A DNA stretch of 64,000 bases from Lytechinus pictus (GCF_037042905.1 NC_087251.1:36140501-36204500); one strand, 5' to 3'; positions 23,538-35,940 are shown, counted from the first letter of the stretch. The notes: generated by a model from the sequence alone, not told the origin. Numbers and translations: made by a program.

Positions 23538-24464
23538 ATGGATAGTACAGGGAGGTATGGGAAGAGAGCACAATCAGTGGAGGGGAAGGGGGAAGGGGAG
23601 ATGGTTGTAAGGAAGGGAGCAGATTAAAGGAAATAAGGTGGTAGTTTTGTTCAAGGGTGAATGAAAAGACTACAAAGGAGATTAATAGATCGATTCTTAT
23701 GGCAAGGAAGGGGGGATGGGGGGGGGGGGTTGGTAAAGGAAATTTCTTTTTATGAATGAATGTCCCCCCTTCAAAAAAAAGTAATTGTTGCCCCCATGAA
23801 ATAATCACTTGGAAATTTGATGCATTGTCTATCATACTCTTGGCTACACCAAAGATCATTGAAATCATTATTAAAGCACTTTCATTGTGGAAAGTTGTAT
23901 ACCATGCACAACAGTATCCAGTGCCCTTCTCTGTACACTGAAAAACAGGTCTCTCTCTGTAGTGACGTCACATATTGTGTGATTTTGTCAAGAAGACCTC
24001 AAGCTCAGACTAGGCTGCTGGTCATTTTGTGAGGGGGTAGGGTTTGCCCCATTGAATTAAGAGGTCAGCTGCTATGGTATCTTGTATACTTGAATGAATC
24101 TTCTGGGCTGCTGGTCATTTTTTTTATTGGCTATTTAAAAAAAATCTTTAATAAAAGTTGTTGGAAAATGAAAATTCATTGCTTTTCAGTTATGCTTATT
24201 CTGTCCACTGTGTATATTATCCACTTACCTGCCCCCTCTTAATCTATTATGAACCCCGACACCCCCCCCCCCCACCCCATGTGAAATTTGGCTTTGTTCC
24301 TTTATCCCCCCAGGGTGGACCCCATTGCATGAAATGTACTATTAACGGAATTTTGCCATCCACTTGGTGGTTTAATGAGCCCCAATTTTTTTTTTTTCAG
24401 AAACAGTTTATGGTGAAAAGTTTTTACCTTTGTAATATATTTCTCCCTTTCCATTTTCTAATTT

Positions 24465-24649
24465 GGGCAATTCCGTAAAATAAGCTTTTCCTACATCCTA
24501 CCTTTCATTTTTCTCAAGTTTTTACTTCACTTCACAAACTGACCAAGTCATGGTTATTTGACAGCATTACAGACTGTCATAAGAACCAGAAAATTTCATG
24601 AAGGTCACAAATATAGGGGGTCGGACGTACATATTTTATGGAATTGCCC
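24465..24649. mobile_element. MITE (GGGCAATTCCGTAAAATA ends), copy 1
   Basis: Left end GGGCAATTCCGTAAAATA and right end TATTTTATGGAATTGCCC are inverted, 17 of 18 matching. The core includes AACTGACCAAGTCATGGTTA and ATATAGGGGGTCGGACG. A second copy lies at 27200-27509. Confidence 0.85.
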
Positions 24650-24676
24650 ATTTGTTTTTTTGGGGGGTCCATGGTT

Positions 24677-24788
24677 GGGGACACCACATTTGCTCCTGCG
24701 ACATTTGCTCCGGTCTCAATATCTCAGAGTGTAGTAATGTGCACATTTTCCATCAGAGCAATTGTCGCCGGAGCAAATGCCATGGAAC
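24677..24788. mobile_element. short foldback element, copy B
   Basis: Begins GGGGACACCACATTTGCTCC and ends CGCCGGAGCAAATGCCATGG plus AAC, with inverted 'TTGCTCC'/'GGAGCAA' modules. Flanks are TCCATGGTT and TCCATGGTA, an 8-of-9 direct repeat at the same relative position as the 9-bp duplication of copy A. 112 bp. Confidence 0.75.
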
Positions 24789-25215
24789 TCCATGGTACTC
24801 CATGGTCTACCATTGGATGGCAAAATTACTTTAATAGCATACAAGCAATACACATCAAGGGCATTAGTAAGAATTACACACACACAAGGGACCTTTGGAA
24901 GAGTTCTAACACACCTGAGGCAGAGCCGAGGGCGTTTGGACCATTTCAAAAGTAACAAATGTGGGTCATTCTAACGCCTTGGCAAAATGTGTATTGTTTC
25001 ATAAAATAGTGATGTGGATCCTTATTTGATAAGCCATCCTTGTCTCAATACAGGCAAAAATATATATATATATATTTTTTAGGGGCTACTTCTCGCAACC
25101 TACTGCATAAATCTGCAATATTGGATACATACATGTACATTTTACCATTGCAGTGAATGGGCTCTTTTGAGCTTTACTAGGCAAAATTGTCCAGGGCCCC
25201 CATGTAATTAGTCTC

Positions 25216-25273
25216 GGTACCATGACCAGTTATTAGCAATTTTTCCTGTTAGCTAATTTACATAACTGGTCAT
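25216..25273. repeat. short inverted repeat
   Basis: CATGACCAGTTAT and ATAACTGGTCATG are perfect 13-bp inverted copies separated by about 28 bases. Confidence 0.6.
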
Positions 25274-25348
25274 GTGATAGATTTGAGCCAATCATCTGCT
25301 AAGGATCCATATCACTATTTTAAATTAATTATCATGCAACAGGGCCTA

Positions 25349-25556
25349 AGGCCGGTATTCTGAAAATTGTGTTATCTTATCAACCCTTTTGCTAGCAAGT
25401 ATGTCATTGGCTCACATAGTAATTTTTTTCTATTTATTCTTTTTGCTTTGAATTGTTCATTTGTTATGAAGTAACCATAAATACCACTTTTAAATTTGTT
25501 TTGGTAAACACAGAAAATGTAATTCAAAAGATAACACAATTTTCAGAATACCAGCC
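25349..25556. mobile_element. MITE (GGCCGGTATTCTGAAAATTG ends)
   Basis: The left end GGCCGGTATTCTGAAAATTG continues into TGTTATCTT. The right end is its inverted copy, ending GAATACCAGCC, with one mismatch over about 29 bp. Core ~150 bp. Confidence 0.85.
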
Positions 25557-27199
25557 TGTCATGGTTACTGTACAATGTGCAGAAGGTAAACCAAAGTTAG
25601 CAGGCTAATGTATATTTCAATTGTTAAATGTAGATTTCCATTTTGTATTCAAAGGAAATTCCTAAGTAGGCCTATATTTTCCTGGTGCAATTTTCATCCT
25701 TTTTTTGTCTTCAGAAGAACATTAATGATCCCTAAAAGGCATTTTATGTCACTATCAATCAATAAACCAAAGGATTTCCTTTCTTTATTTCTTTTGACCC
25801 TCATGATTTGGATTACCCTTGTCCACACTGTACAAGCCAAATAACCTTCAATTAGTCACCCCCCCCTTACACACACATACACACTCCTCCCATCCAGATT
25901 CTAAAATGTTGCAAAATGGATTGATATTGGCAAACTTTTCCTCCTTTCAAAAAATGACACTTTATAGTTACAGTAAATACTGTATTAATCTGTTACACAA
26001 ATGAAAGTAAGCTTGGTCAACCACATTTTTTTTCCATAATCCAAAAGAAAAATCATGTAGAGTAAAATATTAAGTCATTGGTTAATGCCTTAATAACAAT
26101 GCACATTGCAACATTTCAGGTATAATTAAAATTTAAAAAAAATGGGATCGTCTTATTCTATCTTACAAGAGTGAACTTCATGAAAATGAACTTAATTTTC
26201 TTGAAAAAAAATATTTTCAATTTGATAAGATTTATTTAAAACAGTATTTTCTGACAATGTGCTGTATATTTTGTCACACAATCGATTCTTATTATATAAT
26301 AATAATCAATCCATTGAAAAACACTATACCTAAGAAATATGTATGGAATTAGGGCAAGAATAAATATTTCAAATTGGCAGTGTAAAGGGTCGTTTTCTTC
26401 AAAGTTTTTAAATGTTTCTTAATTTTATCATTAGGTTTTGGGTCTGAAGATAATCCGAAGTTTGTTCAGTTCTGTTGCTGAAGTGATCATTAGATCAGGT
26501 TTATCAATGTGAACATAAATTTCATGAAGTTCACTCTCATTTTCCAAGAGGTTTGTAAAAAATGGGTAGACAGGAGAAGAGAGACAGAGGAAGAAAGAGA
26601 GGAAAAGTGAGTGAGAGGGGGAGAGGGGGGGGGGGGAAGGGAGTGAGGAAGGAAGGGAGAGAAAAGGTGAATAGGATTGTGATGAGATCAGTTGACAAGG
26701 GCGAATGAAAGAGCCGTGGGTTAAGTTAGATGTGCTCGAGTTATAGACCAAGATCGAAAGGGTAAGAATAGCTGAAAATGAATCGAAGTGGGAAGAAGTG
26801 AAAAGAACAGAAGTTAAAATGCAAAATCTGTCAAGAATGAGAAAAGGGATGAGATATGCAATATATGAACCTGAATGTGAAGAGGGTGAAAATTGAGGGT
26901 TTTTTTTTTCAATTTTGAGGGGGCAGTAAAATAAGATTTGAATTATTAATGATCGATAGAAAATTAATGATTGGTAATTATTCAAGGGAGTTGAGAGGAA
27001 CGATATCTTATGTACAGAAGTGAGAGGGTAGTGTAATGGGTCGAGAAGGGTCGGAAAGATTTACCGAGAAGGAAAGTGTTAAAATGATTAATGCAAATTA
27101 ACAGCGACAAGTACAGAGGAGGAAGTAGAGAGACAGAGGGTTAGGAATACGATTTAAATGAAAATGATGAGCAATATAGAAGTATAAAATGAACGTGAT
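25557..27199. other. non-coding, with a G/A-rich tract
   Basis: No gene supported. 26570-26660 and nearby are purine-rich. The 184-codon minus frame at 26431-26985 is Ser/Leu/Phe/Pro-rich because of that composition. Confidence 0.5.
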
Positions 27200-27509
27200 G
27201 GGCAATTCCATAAAATGATCAACCTTTTTGTACGCCCGATCCCCATTTTTGTCAAGTCTTACTTCACTTTATAAACTGACCAAGTCATGGTCCTTTGAGA
27301 ACATTACAGACTCAGATTTTTGTAAAGTATTATATACATGTTTACTAATTTGTTATTGTAAAGCGCATTGAAATGTTCATGTAATGCGCTATATAAATGT
27401 AACTTTTATTTATTTATTTACTGTCAAAAGAACTAGAAATCAGAGGCAGACAATTTCATGAAGGTCCCACATATAGGGGGTCGGACGCACATATTTTATG
27501 GTATTGCCC
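27200..27509. mobile_element. MITE copy 2 with internal insertion
   Basis: Same ends as 24465-24649 (GGGCAATTCCATAAAAT and TATTTTATGGTATTGCCC). The core matches up to ACATTACAGACT, breaks, and resumes at GTCAAAAGAACTAGAAATC after about 105 bases. The insert includes GTAAAGCGCATTGAAATGTT and ATTTATTTATTTACTG, which looks like a SINE or retroposon tail. Confidence 0.8.
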
Positions 27510-27708
27510 TGATGAGAAATGACAGAGTTTAGTGATGAAAAATCAACAACCAATTATTACATAGTTTAGAGATGAAACTACAAAAAATATGAAGGTATAT
27601 AGATGGGGATAGATAGAAGAGAAAGGGACATTTTTTTATAAAATCGGTACGAGAATAAATACAAGTAGCCAAAAGAATGTGTAACACGATCATTTACTAA
27701 TCAATCGT

Positions 27709-27891
27709 CCTGGGTGTCGTTTCATAAAGCTGTTTGTAAGTTACGCACGATTATTTTTATGAAAGGCTGGAACATGTTTTTTGTGGCAAAGTCAGCTAGA
27801 TAGACATCTGTCAATGAGCACAAGAAAGGATCACCAGTCGTGCTTAAAGTCATTTGTAACTTAGAAACGGCTTAATGAAACGGTCCCCAGG
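27709..27891. mobile_element. MITE (CCTGGG..CGTTTCATAAAGC ends)
   Basis: Left end CCTGGGTGTCGTTTCATAAA and right end TTAATGAAACGGTCCCCAGG are inverted, with subterminal TTTGTAAGTTAC / GTAACTTAGAAAC. No coding capacity. Confidence 0.75.
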
Positions 27892-28329
27892 CAAAAAAAA
27901 AATCGAATTAAAAGAATTTCGCCCAAATATCACTTGCACAGGAACTTATATTAGTTCGAATTGCAAAGTGCACATCAGAAAATAGGCCTATCATAATTTG
28001 TGGGAGGTACCAGCAATCGAATAAATGAAATATTTTTACTTCTCGAATTCTATGCATAGTTTCTTTGTAAGTTTTTTTTGGGGGGGTCAACTTGCAGCTT
28101 ATCAGGGGATAATTCAAATTTTAATCGGCAAAACCGTTTTCTTGCGTTTCCGGCGCCTGCTCAAATAACTGCCGCCTGCAAGTAACTTGTTTAACTTTTA
28201 GGAATGTTGTAAACTAGGATTATGCCTATAAAAACGCAGTTTTTAACTAACAGGGATGCAAAATTATGCGATTTTTTTAGAGGAACCAAAGGAGAAAGCA
28301 AAGCGACCGAGATGTACAAAACATTGCCC

Positions 28330-28680
28330 TTTAAAGGAGAATGAAACTCTTCTATAAAGCTCGCATGAAAACAGAAAAATCAAAGAATAAGATCAATGAA
28401 AGTTCAAGAACAATATCGGCAAAACAATACGAAATTTATGAGTATTTGAATGTTGAAATTAATTTTTTTATGGAAATCCTCCTTTTAGTGGCAATGCAAC
28501 CAAGGTTTGTGACGTCATAGTACAAATCTCCCCTTCGCACACTGAAAATATACCCTAAAACATCTATTTTAGCCCATTTTTGTTCATATTTTCTCAGACT
28601 GTCATCGATTCCTTTCTTTGATTTTCTGTTTTCACACAAGCTTACTAGGTCACAGGGTATCATTTTTTCTAAAGACTAAA
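28330..28680. repeat. dispersed repeat fragment
   Basis: Phrases such as GAAAACAGAAAAATCAAAGA and CTTACTAGGTCACAGGGTAT suggest an old palindromic dispersed repeat with a diverged inverted second half (TTTCTTTGATTTTCTGTTTTC). Boundaries are uncertain. Confidence 0.4.
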
Positions 28681-28973
28681 TTTGATGCATTCACCTTCAA
28701 CTATTATGGGCTACATGCCAGGCGTAGACCCAGTGGAGTCGGAAGGTAAAACTGCCACAAAAAAAGGGGAATTATCCCAAAATACCTTCATGACCCCATT
28801 TTTTTTTCTTGGTTGTTGGTGTTATTTGCTTATTTTATTAGTATTATTATTTTTTTTTTTTTTTTTGGGGGGGGGGGGTTGCTTGTCAGTTTATCTTGAG
28901 ATGAAACGCCCATTTGAATGACCTTTTTCGGGGGGGAATATGCGGCTGCATGTAAGTTTACCTTACTGCACAG

Positions 28974-28986
28974 CCCCCCCCCCCCC

Positions 28987-29021
<35 letters not shown>
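28974..29021. repeat. C-run followed by a long A-run
   Basis: About 14 C followed by more than 30 A. It may be a retroposon poly-A tail, but no body is recognised next to it. Confidence 0.7.
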
Positions 29022-29026
<5 letters not shown>

Positions 29027-29039
29027 GAATAACAAGGAC

Positions 29040-29575
29040 AAATAATCAAACGAGCATAATGCTAAAATTTTCATTGAACTCGGATGTAAATTAGGATAGT
29101 AATAGCATTTTTAATGTTTGCTTATTTTTCAATGAACAGTTATGCACAATATAAAATAGTCGGTGATGTCACTCGCTCACTATTTTTTACTTTTTATAAT
29201 AAAAGATATATATCAAATTTTGCAGATTTGACAAGGGAGTAATCAATCTAAAGTTAAAGGTTGCAACAATGAGAATCCCTCATTTTCAAAGAGGAATCAG
29301 GCAATGTATCACATTATAAAGAAGAGAAATTCAGATATTTCATATTTCATCAAATAAAATAAAATACAAAATGGTGAATAGGCGATGTCATCATTTCCCT
29401 CATTTGCCTACTGACCATGCTTTAATTGCATACTGTTTTATGAAATTAAGCAAAAATTTAAAAAGTCGTGACTTTCCTTATTAAATATCTGCAGATTTTG
29501 ATGAAGTTTCATCATTATGCTAGTTTGATATTCCTCTTTTCATTCATTTTTGGGGGGTTGGGGTGACTTTAACGT
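29040..29575 (+). mobile_element. 'AGTCCACCCC' family MITE, diverged full-length copy
   Basis: It contains both half-elements as a large inverted structure: CAAACGAGCATAATGCTAAA on the left and ATGAAGTTTCATCATTATGC on the right, with CTCACTATTTTTTAC and ACAGATTTGAC-like phrases between. The right end reads TTGGGGTGACTTT. Confidence 0.6.
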
Positions 29576-30849
29576 CCTCGTGAACTTTCCTGTGATGTAG
29601 CGTAAAGGTCGTCGGTCTCGAGCGGGCCGGCGGAAGACCAACTAGATCCTTCATTACTCCTGATCACGATGAGACTGCATCGGGTGAACTTTCAAACCAT
29701 GGTATCAGTATGGTATAGGTTCGTCGATCAAAGTCCACCGTCCACATCCTACTCCTCTTGGTAATAGTCAGGGAGCTAAGGAAGACTTTTGATCAAACGA
29801 ATGAGATACCAGTATATGAATATTGGAACATTATTTGGGAAGGAACCTCAAAATATTTACCAAACTAAACTTCTGACATTGTCTGCTGCATAAGTAATCC
29901 ATATCACAGAATTTCTTTTCTAAACACACTCAAATTGATGCTACAATAGAGATGATCATATTACTATTCTATTTTTAATTAAAATCGAGATTGACAAAAT
30001 CGAACAATTTAGCAAACAATTACATTTTTTCTTAATTTTTCTGATTTTTTAAAACTTTTTTTTATTTTTGTCGATTTGTTTATACTAAAACTTATACAAC
30101 GAACTGATGTTTGTAACTCAGAAAAACTACCAACACCAACATATATGGGGACAATTTGTAAAAAAGAAGAGAGTAATATATTTTCCAATAAAGAGTTTAT
30201 ACGCTCTCATCAGAATATACCCTAAAGTTATGAATACAATATCACCCTTGACAGCATTGACAACTACTTTTCTTCAAAATTCGTTTTTAAAAATAAAATT
30301 TAAAATAAAAAGGCACTCCTTTTGGACTCTCCTGTGCAGATGCAGATGCAACTGTCAGAATTTCGGTTTAGTAAATGTTGGGTTCCGCTCCCCATTATGC
30401 TACAATATTCGGATAGTGGTATACCTCGTTTGTTTGATCAAGAGCCAATACTGCCTGACCATAAAACCGGGTCTTCTCATGTGGGAAATCTGATTGGCCA
30501 GTCAACGATGACGTCAGACCTCATCTCACCGTAAGATTATACCACATGCAGATGCCTTCCAATACCGCAATATTCTTATATTCACTTGACGCCGCCATCA
30601 CCCCCTGATGAAAACCTTTCAAGTTCCTCGCTGACCAGACTGTATGCAAGATTGGCGGTTCCACTTCCAATTGTAGCTCAGGATCGATGGATTATACGTC
30701 TTGGCCGATGCTTCAGTTGCCTGACATTGCAGCTTTTGTTACTGCAAAGGATTACTTAGCTCAGGCAAATCTACATGTCACTGTCCCTTGAGCTCAATCG
30801 CAAGTGGCAGATATCACTGCAGGAATGAGATCTGGAGCTATTGTCAGAG
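29576..30849. other. non-coding stretch, nothing recognised
   Basis: 29590-29770 is locally GC-richer (GTCGGTCTCGAGCGGGCC). The frame at 30107-30493 has no domain or splice support. Confidence 0.4.
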
Positions 30850-31110
30850 GAAAAGTCCACCCCAGCAAACAGTTGATCTGAATAAAAAGAGAAAATCACA
30901 CAAACACAAGGCTGATGATTTCATTAAAATCACTGCAGACGTAAAATAATAATCACATTTAAAAATTACTCTCGTTTTTCTCAAAATAGTTATATGCACA
31001 ACAGCACAACATGATTATATGCAACTGAGAGTGTTGATGATGACTCATAATATGATTGATCAAATATTTCAATTTTTGAAGATTTAAATGAGAATAATGA
31101 AGCTATTTAA
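30850..31110 (+). repeat. AGTCCACCCC family fragment
   Basis: Contains AAAAGTCCACCCCAGCAAAC, TGAATAAAAAGAGAAAATCA and GTTATATGCACAACA. It is the left half only. Confidence 0.65.
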
Positions 31111-31381
31111 TGAATCATAGTAGGTTACGGCAACGGTGCGGATTGAATTCTACATATTCATGAGCGGAAATCCCAGGGGGACAGGGGGACGCGTCCCCCC
31201 TACCATTTTGGAAAGGGGGGGGGGACATAATATCAAATGTCCCCCCTACTATTTGTGTTTTTCATTATGGAAAAAAAATACATAATTCAAAATCGATATT
31301 ATACACATGTCTCCTCGAATTTCGAAATATATATAAACAGATAGTTTTCGTTAAGAACTTGGATAGGAAAAGAAAAGGTGA

Positions 31382-31815
31382 CCCGACAATTGCTCCGCCG
31401 ACATCTGCTCCGCCGACAATTGCTACGCAAAATAAGACAGTTGCTCCGCCGACAATTGCTCCGGACAATTGCTCCGCCGACAGTTGCTCCGTCGACACTT
31501 GCTCCGCCGATATGTGCTCCGTCGACACTTGCTCCGCCGATATTTGCTCCGCCGATATTTGTTCCGCCGACATGTGCTCCGCCGACATCTGCTCCGCCGA
31601 AAATTGCTCCGCCGACAATTGCTCCGCGACAATTGCTCCGCCGATATTTGCTCCGCCGAAAATTGCTCCGATTATACGACAATATTGCTCCGCGACAATT
31701 GCTCCGCCGATATTTGCTCCGCCGAAAATTGCTCCGATTATACGACAATTGCTCCGCGACAATTGCTCCGCCGATATTTGCTCCACCGACATCTGCTCCG
31801 ATTATACGACAATTG
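31382..31815 (+). repeat. left foldback arm, ~15-bp tandem array
   Basis: About 28 modules of the form CGACAATTGCTCCGC. The inner part repeats as three higher-order blocks of about 65 bp (31617-31683, 31684-31748, 31749-31812), each ending GCTCCGATTATACGACAAT. Because 15 is a multiple of three, all frames stay open and give spurious peptides such as CSADICSADNCSAD. Confidence 0.95.
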
Positions 31816-32370
31816 CATGAACATCTTATTTCTCCAAGTTGGTCTATGTTAAATGATAAGAAATTCATCCTGATACAAATTGTTTTGTCGTTGTTTTGTT
31901 CTTGTTATAATGTTTTATTTATTTTATTCTCCCCCTATCATCACAGCTTTCTGCTTAAAAAACAAAACAAATTGTTCTCCCTGCCGCTGCCACTTGACAA
32001 ATTGTAACGGAGAAGGGGAATGACACACTCCCCATTGAAATTGTGAATCTGGATTTTTGTTCATATATTATTATCATTGGTTTCACTCCGGTCTTGAGCG
32101 GGGAGAGAATTTGGGGGGGGGTGCTGGACACAATATCTCTTCTGCTTTCTAGCAACTTATACACCATACATTCGCGCGGGCTCTCTCTCTCTCTCTTTCT
32201 CATTTTGTTCTTTCACGTTGTTTATTTTTATTGGTGACCGCTTGATTTATTGTATATTTATCAGTATTATAATTATTAATATTTGTATCAATAATTTTTA
32301 TTTACGTCTTCGGCCTTATCTACCCTTGCACTTTTTTTCCTTCAATTTGTTTCAAACGAAAGTATGATCA

Positions 32371-32526
32371 TCACTGGCGTACAGATGGGGGAGGGGCGTG
32401 CTAGGGGTCACGGATCCCCCCATTCTCCCTACCAATGAAAAAAAAAGAATAAAGGAAAGGAAAATAAATGTCCTCCTTGTCTCGCCCCCTCCATTTTTTG
32501 TTGTTGGCTCATTACGCTACTGGTGA
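32371..32526. mobile_element. MITE-like repeat inside the foldback core
   Basis: Ends TCACTGGCGTACAGATGGGG and GCTCATTACGCTACTGGTGA are imperfect inverted copies around a C-rich and A-rich core. A related block occurs near 38296-38545. Confidence 0.5.
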
Positions 32527-33532
32527 GTTACTATAAAACTAGACTTCGGTTGTATTTTTGTTCTATTCTGTGCAAAGCGACAATATAAATATATTATAAT
32601 AAATGAATATATGTATGTATCTCTCTCATTACGTCTAAACAAATAATGTTATTTTTTAAAGACAATAATATATATACCATCAATAATATAGTTACAAATT
32701 CATGAAACCCAATACGCATCTCACTGAATTTATAATGCGAGCACAAAGCACGAGCTGTTATTGACATGGAAAGGGGACATTTATACGCCTTTTTTAAATT
32801 GTAAACATGAAGCATATCTCGGGGGGGGGGGGGATATCTCGTAAAAGAAATGAGAGCACGATGCGTTAATTTAATATTTTGGATCTATTTACCAGAGTTA
32901 CAATTCTATATATTTATTTTTCTTTGTGTTATTTCTTTCGACAAACTGTAATTGAAGTATTGAAGAGTATATAGGCTGTTATGCCTGCTGATCATGATAG
33001 AATGTGGATTATTTTGCTGATTCATTATATCTTAACATGTGTTCTTTAAATTGGGTAATTTGGGTACATGTTAGAAACACAGGCATTGTGCATTCAGATG
33101 CACATTGTGGAAATGAGATTCAGTATTCCTTGCAGCTAAGAAAGGTTTTGAAAATGACACTACTCTCAATTACATGTATACTGTGTCCATAGTTGCGAGT
33201 GTGTGAAAATGAAGGTGTTTGCAGTCATTAAAGTGTAATTTTGGTTGGAAAACGTTAATAAAACTGTCGAGAACGTACAGTCTTCATGATTTCATTTATC
33301 TCATGTTCTGATCAGTAAATCAAATAAAAAATTATAATGACAAGAACTTGTTAAGTTTATCCTTCTATTTCAATCCCATGAATAAACAGAAATCGCGATA
33401 TTCAAAAATAATAAGTCATACACCTCCTTTTTTCCTCAAGCTCACACTCACTCCCCCTCTTTCTCTCTCTATCTCTCTCTCTTTCCCTCCATAACCCTTT
33501 TCACAATCATTTTTGTTTGATTTCCGCATAAG

Positions 33533-33640
33533 CAAAACGACGACGACAATGATAATGATGGTGATGATGAAGATGCTGATAATGATGCTGATGATTATAA
33601 TGGTGGTACAATGATAATGATAATAAGTACATGAACACAC
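33533..33640. repeat. (GAT)n-type microsatellite
   Basis: Imperfect GAT/AAT trinucleotide repeats, preceded by a CT-rich tract at 33440-33490. Confidence 0.8.
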
Positions 33641-34712
33641 GTTTTCTTCTCATATAGTTCATTTTTGGAAAATACATAGGCGGCCATATACACATGAAGG
33701 TATATCATTTATGGAAGAAAATCTTGTTTGATTGATTTTTTTTATTTTTTGAAACTACGTGTAAAATTATATCCCCCATCAACAACAAATTGTTACTTAC
33801 ATTATAACATCATAATGAATATAATTCGACTATTGGCGGACCATATTTAGATTTAGATTAAGATTTATTCATTTTCCGTTCACAAAGCACAACAAAATCA
33901 AAATAACAATACATAGTCAAATTTAAAGTACAATATCAATCGGTATAATGCATAAGAATTAGAACGTATAAACAATGAGAACTAATGCGAACTAAAGTAA
34001 CCTTGACTAATAACTATATAAAAAAAAAACATATGGATTTTATTTTTGGATTATTAAAAAAAAATTAATTATCCTTTTTCTATCAGTGAAGAAAACAATC
34101 ATGATCAACATAAAACAAAAAAGCAACTCACTATTATATACAGTATTATCATAATCTAAAAACCTACGATGTGTATGACATGATGTGGATGTGGAGACCA
34201 GACTGAGAGCACTGTGTGTACGAGAGGATATGGAAACCAGAGTGGAGGGGTGTGCCGAGAAGGTGACACGACATGTAGCCTTTCACAAGTTGGTATTTTC
34301 TTGAATATTAATTTTTACTTACTGAATGTCTTGGTCATGTTTGTATGGCACAAAATTTGCCGACAGTAAACATTTTGCGTGACTACAGTACAGGTTTTCG
34401 ACAAAATAAGGTGGGGTATACCGTTGAATTTCACCTGGAGCAAATGTCTCCACTTCGGAGCATATTTCGCCAGTCTGAGCGATTTTGACGCTAAGAATGG
34501 GGTATGTCTAATTTGTTTCTACTGTTATAACATGGAGCTATATGGTTATAATAATTACATGAAAACGCGTTTTTTTTTTCATTTTAATCGCCAGGCATGT
34601 AATAAAACTTACACAAATGTTCCCCCCCCCCCCACCATGACTAAGCATTAAGAATATATATCCCTCCTTTGTGCTTACCCCTTTTTTTATATTTTTTTCT
34701 ATATGCATGTAT

Positions 34713-34865
34713 CAGGGACCGCAGAGCCGGGGGGCTTTAGCCCCCCAATTTTCCAAAGCCGTGTACAAAAAACGTAAGAATGACCATAATTGATTGTGAT
34801 TTTTAGCATGGACAGCCCCCACTTTTGACTCAGCCCTCACTTTGAAAACCGTTCCGCGGCCCCTG
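34713..34865. mobile_element. hAT-like MITE (CAGGGRCCGC ends)
   Basis: Left end CAGGGACCGCAGAGC and right end GTTCCGCGGCCCCTG are inverted with few mismatches. It contains a GGGGGGCTTTAGCCCCCC hairpin. 153 bp. No convincing target duplication. Confidence 0.7.
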
Positions 34866-35009
34866 TGTATGACATTTAATATATCATGCAAGCATAGTTT
34901 AAGTTTACTTTGTAAATTCATGGAGCTATGCTCCATGGTAAATTGATGCCTTCAGCCTGTGCTAAAATTGTTATGCGTATGAAAGTACGAATAAAAAAAT
35001 AAATAAATA

Positions 35010-35362
35010 ATTGTCGCATTATCCGAGCAATTTACGGCGGAGCAGATGACGGCGGAGCAATTATCGGCGGAGCAATTGTCGTATAATCGGAGCAGATGTC
35101 GGCGGAGCAAATATCGGCGGAGCAATTGTCGGCGGAGCAATTTTCGGCGGAGCAGATGTCGGCGGAGCAGATGTCGGCGGAGCAAATATCGGCGGAGCAA
35201 ATATCGGCGGAGCAAGTGTCGACGGAGCACATATCGGCGGAGCAAGTGTCGACGGAGCAACTGTCGGCGGAGCAACTGTCCGGAGCAGTTGTCGGCGGAG
35301 CAGTTGTCGTATTTTGCGTAGCAATTGTCGGCGGAGCAAATGTCGGCGGAGCAATTGTCATG
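35010..35362 (-). repeat. right foldback arm, ~15-bp tandem array
   Basis: About 22 modules of GGCGGAGCA-(A/G)(T/A)TGTC. It is the reverse complement of the left arm but has only one copy of the inner block ending in TCGTATAATCGGAGCAGATG, where the left arm has three. Confidence 0.95.
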
Positions 35363-35366
35363 GAAC

Positions 35367-35940
35367 CAAAGAAAAGGCATACCGGTCCGTCTATTCTCGA
35401 ACTCGCATCTAGCCCTATATGCCAGCCAAAGAGTGTTGACATTGATGACATCGATGGCCATTGTCAATTTCATAACTAATAAACATGACGAAAAAAGAAA
35501 ATCGCCTCTGGTTACTTAGTAAATTTAGTGAATAGATGGTAGACGAGAATGTTCCATACCCTGTAAAAACATACCTTTGCATGGTAAACCAATTCATTTT
35601 CCCTTTATTCCAAATTTACTTGGAATATAAGAATATTTTCATTGTTCGCGTACTCAGTAAAAGGAATAGTTTTCATGAGTTATGATTAATCCTTCGCAGT
35701 TAATTTAAACTATGTTTAATCCCCCAAAATTTGTTTCTAAATACTCTATTAACGAGACTTTTATATTCCATTTTTACACAAAACTTCCTGCCGTGGGAGG
35801 GGTCATCATAGGTAGATCAAGGGGGCGAAGCGGCGGCCGCCCCCTATTGGCGGCGCAAAATAAGAAGAAAGATAGGACGAGGCATTGCTTATTGAGATAA
35901 ACTGCTTGTTCTTTATTTCAAAAGTGCATGCAAGATCCAG
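35367..35940. other. non-coding stretch right of the foldback element
   Basis: A GC-rich patch at 35815-35850 (AAGCGGCGGCCGCC) precedes the satellite. No gene seen. Confidence 0.4.

Larger units (their letters stand above)
31377..35366. mobile_element. 4-kb foldback (TU-like) transposable element
   Basis: Two arms built from a ~15-bp tandem module, GGCGGAGCAATTGTC and variants, lie in opposite orientation at 31382-31815 and 35010-35362. Reading inward from either outer end gives the same order of variant modules, including the odd ATTGCTACGCAAAATA, so the arms are true inverted repeats. The outer termini GGTGACC.. and ..TGTCATGGAAC match the short elements at 10188, 24677 and 60406. Flanks AAAAGAAAA and CAAAGAAAA form an 8-of-9 direct repeat. 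No transposase is visible inside; the core holds other repeats (32371-32526, 34713-34865). Sea urchin TU elements have foldback arms with tandem short repeats; assignment to them is from recall. Confidence 0.75.

Noticed and set aside
26431-26985. 184-codon minus-strand ORF
   Set aside because: Biased composition over a purine-rich segment, no domain, no splice evidence.
31265-32007. Long open frames in all frames over the left 15-bp array (CSAD-, LLRR-, APPT-type repeats)
   Set aside because: The repeat unit is a multiple of three and lacks stops, so every frame stays open. The composition is dictated by the module and the mirror array at 35 kb gives the same peptides.
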